Source: Planctomycetaceae bacterium (GTDB lineage: Bacteria > Planctomycetota > Planctomycetia > Pirellulales > Thermoguttaceae). Taken from it: a stretch of DNA of 8,879 nucleotides. The notes below the pieces were generated by a model. The model had not been told where the DNA came from and ran no database searches. It worked only from the letters and a program-made list of their open reading frames with translations. The position numbers and the translations under genes are program-made. Shown piece by piece: positions 5,736 to 8,879 of the stretch; position 1 is the first letter of the stretch, and every line of letters begins with the position of its first letter. The stretch covers positions 1 through 8,879 of the forward strand of contig JAIRTV010000275.1 in assembly GCA_031254675.1 (NCBI GenBank). The letters run 5' to 3'.

Positions 5736-7046
5736 TTACTGAAATCTTTTGACCGCTAGAGTAACATTTTGACCGCCGAATCCGAAACTATTACTCAAAA
5801 CAACATCACATTTTGCTTTCCGTGCTTTATTGGGAACGTAATCAAGATCGCAATCAGGATCGGGTGTTTTATAATTCATTGTCGGCGGTAAAATCCCGTC
5901 GCGAATTGCCAAAAGACAATAAATCAATTCGCTCGCACCGGCTGCGGCAACAAGATGTCCCGTAACACTTTTTGTGCTGGATACCGGAATTTGTTTTGCA
6001 CGATCACCAAACAAGGTCTTAATTGCCAATGTTTCCACGCGGTCATTTACGGAGGTGCTGGTTCCGTGTGCGTTGATGTAGTCAACATCGTTGATGGTGA
6101 GTTTTGCGTCTTCGAGAGCCATTTTCATACATCCAACCGCGCCGCGTCCTTCGGGGTGAATATCCGTAATTCGGAACGCATCGGATGTTGCGCCGTAACC
6201 AACTAATTCCGCATAAATTTTGGCATTACGTTTTTTGGCGTATTCGAGTTCTTCGAGAATCACAACCGCCGCCCCTTCGCCAAGTATGAAACCATCACGT
6301 TCTTTGTCAAACGGACGTGAAGCACCGTGTGGATTTTCGTTATTGGTACTCAATGCGGTTAAGAGATTGAAACCCGTAACACCAAACGGATGGATCATCG
6401 AATGCGCTCCACCGGCAATCATAAGATCAGCTTCTTCACGCTTAATAATTTGAACCGCTTCCCCAACCGCTTGCGCACTCGCCGCGCACGCTGTTAGACA
6501 ATTGACATTCGGTCCGTAAGCCTGAAACATTGCCGCAAGATGCGCAGCGGACATGTGCGGTTCTTGTTCCAGTTCGCGAACGGGATTGAGAATGGTGATT
6601 CCTTTTTCGATAAATTTTCCCATATCGAATTGTCCATCCGCTTTGCCGTCCACTCCGGCTAAAACCATTTGGGTAAATTTATCGAAATCTTGTTTTCCTT
6701 CGCCGGCTCCCGTGTAAACACCGATTCGCTCCGAATCGTAGGGAAACGCTTTTGATTTTGTTGCCGCATCCCAGAGTCCGGCGTCAACCATTGCCTTGAA
6801 ACCGGCACCCACTGCAAATTGCGTGTGACGATCCTGCAATTCCCAATCCGCCGGATTTTCGCCAATCACGGACATGTCGAAATCTTTAACTTCCGCCGCA
6901 ATCTTTGTCGGAAAATTACCGGCATCGAACAATGTAATCGGTCCAACACCGGATTCACCGTTCAAAAGTTTCCGCCAAACCGCTTCAACTTCATGCCCAA
7001 GCGGTGTTACCAAACCAATCCCCGTTATAACAACACGTCGTTTCAT
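5736..7046 (-). CDS. fabF: Beta-ketoacyl-ACP synthase II-like (FabF family)
   Basis: A condensing enzyme that extends an acyl chain on ACP with malonyl-ACP, releasing CO2. The frame opens at a TTG at 7082, but the conserved N-terminus MKRRVVITGIGLVTPLG starts at the ATG at 7044-7046, giving 436 residues. The catalytic triad is complete: Cys187 in TACAASAQ, His327 in NAHGTST and His364 in KSVTGH (with Lys359), plus the glycine-rich NSFGFGGQN near the C-terminus. It is about 25 residues longer than typical FabF (about 412). Extra sequence lies around 117-170, where GEGKQDFDKFTQM replaces the usual GSGIGG region and a DGKADGQFDMGKF stretch is inserted. This marks a divergent FabF clade, perhaps not the housekeeping enzyme. 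It starts 42 bp after the FabZ-like gene, with only a weak ribosome site. A chain-length or pathway assignment is not possible from sequence alone. Confidence 0.88.
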   Translation of the reverse strand: MKRRVVITGIGLVTPLGHEVEAVWRKLLNGESGVGPITLFDAGNFPTKIAAEVKDFDMSVIGENPADWELQDRHTQFAVGAGFKAMVDAGLWDAATKSKAFPYDSERIGVYTGAGEGKQDFDKFTQMVLAGVDGKADGQFDMGKFIEKGITILNPVRELEQEPHMSAAHLAAMFQAYGPNVNCLTACAASAQAVGEAVQIIKREEADLMIAGGAHSMIHPFGVTGFNLLTALSTNNENPHGASRPFDKERDGFILGEGAAVVILEELEYAKKRNAKIYAELVGYGATSDAFRITDIHPEGRGAVGCMKMALEDAKLTINDVDYINAHGTSTSVNDRVETLAIKTLFGDRAKQIPVSSTKSVTGHLVAAAGASELIYCLLAIRDGILPPTMNYKTPDPDCDLDYVPNKARKAKCDVVLSNSFGFGGQNVTLAVKRFQ

Positions 7047-7088
7047 TTTAATCACACTTAATACATTTAGTAAAATGTTCAAACCTAT

Positions 7089-7592
7089 CTAAAGTTCAGG
7101 ATCAAGCAATTTCGTCCCGTCGGCGGCAATTCCAACTTCGAAAACACGGAAAAGACGCATCATATCAAGCATATCGCCATCCGCAAACAATGTCTGATCG
7201 GAAAACGCCAATCCCAAATGAGCAAACATTAATTCCCCTTCTGCCAAGAGTTCGTTATTCTGATAGGCTTGAACGGAGGCAACGCCGCCATCTTCCCGAA
7301 AAGTTTCGAGATAAACTTTATAAGTTAGAATTTCGCCGGGAACAACATGAACCTGGTGAAAGGTAAATTTCGGAATTTTTGCCAGAACCACTTTTTCTTT
7401 ATATTTTTTGGCTTCGTAGAGAAGCAAACCTGCGGTTTGCGCAATACCTTCGATAATGAGCGAACCAGGCATGAGCGGAACATATTTGAAATGATCATGC
7501 AAATGATCTTCTGCCAATGTTACCGCTTTAACGGCTTCGGCACGTTTCTGACTTTCGAATACGGTAATACGGTCAATCCAGTACCAGTGCAT
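7089..7592 (-). CDS. FabZ-like 3-hydroxyacyl-ACP dehydratase (hotdog fold)
   Basis: This protein should dehydrate beta-hydroxyacyl-ACP to trans-2-enoyl-ACP. An upstream in-frame start exists at 7625, but the conserved sequence begins at MHWYWIDRI (ATG at 7590-7592), giving 167 residues; the extra MCFDSLFPKFF looks like read-in. Counting from MHWY, the hotdog active site is HDHFKYVPLMPGSLIIEGIAQTAG, with catalytic His34 and Glu48. The spacing and the PGSLIIEG..AQ pattern are as in FabZ/FabA-type enzymes. The region after about residue 125 (FADGDMLDMMRLFRVFEVG) extends beyond the usual 140-150-residue FabZ. No Shine-Dalgarno is visible (the upstream minus strand reads CCCCAAGTTTTTT). It lies between the ACP gene (285 bp upstream, with an intergenic palindrome) and fabF (42 bp downstream), which supports a joint role on an ACP-bound chain. 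Confidence 0.85.
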   Translation of the reverse strand: MHWYWIDRITVFESQKRAEAVKAVTLAEDHLHDHFKYVPLMPGSLIIEGIAQTAGLLLYEAKKYKEKVVLAKIPKFTFHQVHVVPGEILTYKVYLETFREDGGVASVQAYQNNELLAEGELMFAHLGLAFSDQTLFADGDMLDMMRLFRVFEVGIAADGTKLLDPEL

Positions 7593-7877
7593 AAAAAACT
7601 TGGGGAATAGGGAGTCAAAACACAATTGTTGGGTGTTTTGGCGGGATGTTGTGAGTTTTTGGTGCTAAAGACGAAGCGGATTTTCGGGATCGATTGGGGT
7701 TTTCGTTGGGGGCAATCATTTTGTGCCATATTGATTTTAGCCGCAAAGATCACAAAAGAACACAAAAAGCACAACAATTGCGAAATCGGAATTATTTTTT
7801 GTGTTCTGAGTGAAAAGTTGTTCCTTTTGCGGTTAAAGAGACAAACACGCTATGGTTTGAAATATTACGTGATGATA
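7593..7877. other. Gap inside the fatty-acid gene set with an AT-rich palindromic element
   Basis: This 285-bp stretch separates the ACP and dehydratase genes, far longer than the 42-bp gap further down the operon. It contains the palindromic element at 7741-7832 and no supportable gene. Small open frames on both strands (7520-7777 minus, 7626-8012 plus) overlap the real genes antisense or out of frame and lack ribosome sites. No convincing promoter for the downstream genes was seen. Confidence 0.6.
7741..7832 (-). repeat. Palindromic AT-rich intergenic element (CACAAAA type), possible attenuator
   Basis: Nested inverted repeats: outer CCGCAAA (7741-7747) with TTTGCGG (7826-7832), and inner GAACACAAAAA (7758-7768) with TTTTTGTGTTC (7796-7806), both perfect. 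The inner loop is 27 bases. On the minus strand, the direction of the acp-fabZ-fabF genes, the inner stem is followed at once by TTTTGTG, so it could terminate part of the transcription after acp and leave less fabZ/fabF message. The same kind of CACAAA/ACACGG sequence flanks the palindromic array, which suggests an interspersed family. Confidence 0.45.
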
Positions 7878-8264
7878 CTACAATTTTTGTTCGACGATAT
7901 AACACATATCTTGAACGGTAAGAATGGTTGTGAGGTTTTGGACCATGGGGTTTGTTTCGAAGGAGGAGAGATCGGCGAAGGGCATACGTTTTTTGATTTC
8001 GGCGAGTCCTAATTCGGTTAATTTGCTATCTTTGACATATTTTTCTTGAGTGTCATTGGCGATATCGTCGGGAACGAGTTCGCCGCGTTCGATTTTGATA
8101 TCGAATGTTTTTTCCAGACGGAAAACAATATCCAAAAGATCAATTGATTCGGCGCCGAGATCGCCGACCAGGGTGGCATTGGGAGTAACTTCGTTGTCGT
8201 CCACTGCCAATGCCTCAACTAACGCATTTTTCACGCCTTCGAATATTTCTTCTTTTGATGGCAT
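7878..8264 (-). CDS. Acyl carrier protein with C-terminal extension
   Basis: A 128-residue carrier protein. Residues 1-75 fit the ACP fold, with the phosphopantetheine site at Ser40 in DLGAESIDLLD; the usual DSLD is here ESID, a known natural variation. An acidic helix II (LLDIVFRLEKTFDIKIERGEL) follows. Typical ACPs have about 78 residues; the remaining 50 here (SKLTELGLAEIKKRMP, then NLTTILTVQDMCYIVEQKL) form an extension whose last part resembles the closing helix of a carrier domain, so the domain may instead carry an internal insertion. AAGGAG (8273-8278) lies 8 bases before the ATG, the strongest ribosome site of this gene set. It is the first gene of the minus-strand group and should carry the chain processed by the neighbouring FabZ- and FabF-like enzymes after activation by a phosphopantetheinyl transferase encoded elsewhere. 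Confidence 0.88.
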   Translation of the reverse strand: MPSKEEIFEGVKNALVEALAVDDNEVTPNATLVGDLGAESIDLLDIVFRLEKTFDIKIERGELVPDDIANDTQEKYVKDSKLTELGLAEIKKRMPFADLSSFETNPMVQNLTTILTVQDMCYIVEQKL

Positions 8265-8296
8265 GTCAATTTCTCCTTTTCCGATTTTCCAAAAAT

Positions 8297-8318
8297 GATG
8301 AAATGTTGATGAAATGTG
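8297..8318. repeat. 11-bp direct repeat in the ACP gene leader
   Basis: GATGAAATGTT (8297-8307) is followed directly by GATGAAATGTG (8308-8318), about 33 bases upstream of the ACP start codon. Repeats one helical turn apart can be adjacent binding sites for a regulator, but a chance duplication in AT-rich DNA is as likely. Confidence 0.35.
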
Positions 8319-8605
8319 AAGAGTTCACTACAAAAAACAACCGTGTAAACAATTGCTATACTTTTAATTTTGCCAAAAAGTAGGGTTGGGGAGTTTTGAA
8401 ACCAGGAGAATTGTGTGGAGGAATATTGTTTTGGGTTTGATTCCGTCGCACGTTTTTTTCCAACACTGATGATTTTTTCATTCTGATCCCGTACATCTTA
8501 TTTTTTGTCATCGTCAAGTATTAGTCCCATATTCTATCTTTTCCCTCATTTCAATCAAGGGGGCGTTTTTGTGTAAACGGAAAGGGAGTATGGCGTGGAG
8601 TGATG

Positions 8606-8640
8606 GTGAGCAATCCTTCGGCGAAAGGTTGCCCACCTCT
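8606..8640 (+). repeat. Short dispersed repeat, copy 2 (hairpin)
   Basis: GTGAGCAATCCTT and AAAGGTTGCCCAC flank CGGCG and fold into a hairpin: GTG/CAC, one A.C mismatch, GCAA/TTGC, a bulged T, CCTT/AAGG. The same order of blocks is found at 2054-2086 in the same orientation. The more complete pairing suggests this copy is nearer the ancestral form. Confidence 0.5.
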
Positions 8641-8651
8641 TGAAGACAAGG

Positions 8652-8680
8652 TGTAAGTCTTTTTATTATAAAGACTTACA
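8652..8680. repeat. Perfect 11-bp hairpin
   Basis: TGTAAGTCTTT (8652-8662) and AAAGACTTACA (8670-8680) are perfect reverse complements around the 7-base loop TTATTAT. No T-run follows on either strand, so it is not a standard terminator. It starts 12 bases after the dispersed-repeat copy and may belong to the same element. Confidence 0.6.
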
Positions 8681-8879
8681 AAAACATATAAGTGTCTGTT
8701 CACTGCCAGGTTCACTCCTCAAAACGGCGTTGTTCACCGGGAACGGGTATTGATGTAAATTATTGATTATAAATAGGTTATGAATTATTTCAATAGAACA
8801 TCGTATCGAGAATATTATTTTGAAGGATTTTTTGCTTTTTACTGGTTCTTCCTTGATTTTTTTCGATTTAAATGTACAC

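Larger units (their letters stand above)
8265..8879. other. 615-bp terminal region without a supportable gene
   Basis: This is the upstream region of the ACP gene and presumably of a gene beyond the window. Seen here: an 11-bp direct repeat in the ACP leader (8297-8318), T-rich sequence (8440-8550), the hairpin of the dispersed repeat (8606-8636), a second perfect hairpin (8652-8680) and three GTTCAC motifs (8698, 8710, 8732). An ATG at 8780 opens a frame of 33 codons running off the end, very rich in Phe and Tyr, with AGG only 2 bases upstream; I do not call it a gene. Confidence 0.6.

Noticed and set aside
7047..7082. Upstream TTG start for fabF adding 12 residues
   Set aside because: The family N-terminus begins at MKRRVVITGIG; the added residues are unconserved-looking and no ribosome site precedes the TTG.
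7593..7625. Upstream start for the FabZ-like gene adding 11 residues
   Set aside because: MHWYWIDR is the natural start for this type of protein; the extra residues come from read-in of the intergenic region.
8780..8879. Start of a gene running off the window end
   Set aside because: Only 33 codons are visible, dominated by Phe, Tyr and Asn as expected of AT-rich noncoding DNA, and the possible ribosome site is too close to the ATG.

Overview
The window most likely comes from a low-GC (roughly 40% by eye) member of the Planctomycetota. The evidence is indirect: a 73-residue lipoprotein of a type I associate with planctomycetes, a FabZ-like dehydratase starting MHWYWIDR, a long-tailed acyl carrier protein, mixed use of Shine-Dalgarno sites, and long intergenic gaps. 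No rRNA or tRNA is present to confirm this.

Layout. Positions 1-1335 (+) carry the 3' part of gltD, the small subunit of glutamate synthase, cut by the window edge. A 207-bp gap with a long-range inverted repeat separates it from a small convergent lipoprotein gene (1543-1764, -). A 494-bp divergent intergenic region holds a good sigma70-type promoter and leads to a cytochrome bd-like subunit I fused to a cytochrome c domain (2259-3608, +). A monotopic phosphoglycosyl transferase follows (3697-4389, +). Between this gene and the convergent tsaE lies the most unusual element: a 503-bp array of 24 tandem, individually palindromic 21-bp units (4560-5062). It has two blocks of 12, one with TTGGTA..TACCAA arms and one with TTGGAG..CTCCAA arms, and similar degenerate sequence lies on both sides.

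Positions 5150-8264 are a minus-strand gene set in the order acyl carrier protein, FabZ-like dehydratase, FabF-like ketosynthase, tsaE. The first three should work together: the acyl chain rides on the ACP phosphopantetheine serine, FabF condenses and the FabZ-like enzyme dehydrates. TsaE (tRNA t6A synthesis) looks like a co-transcribed passenger. A palindromic AT-rich intergenic element separates ACP from the dehydratase gene. The last 615 bp hold no gene I can support, but contain two hairpins; one belongs to a short dispersed repeat with a second copy upstream of the cytochrome gene.

The strongest candidate for something undescribed is the array. In its first block the palindrome core occurs as three variants, each in both orientations, while the spacers keep a single orientation. 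This suggests core-only flipping, or repair through hairpins. Everything else is ordinary metabolism, with a divergent bd-type oxidase subunit and a divergent type II fatty-acid set as secondary points of interest.
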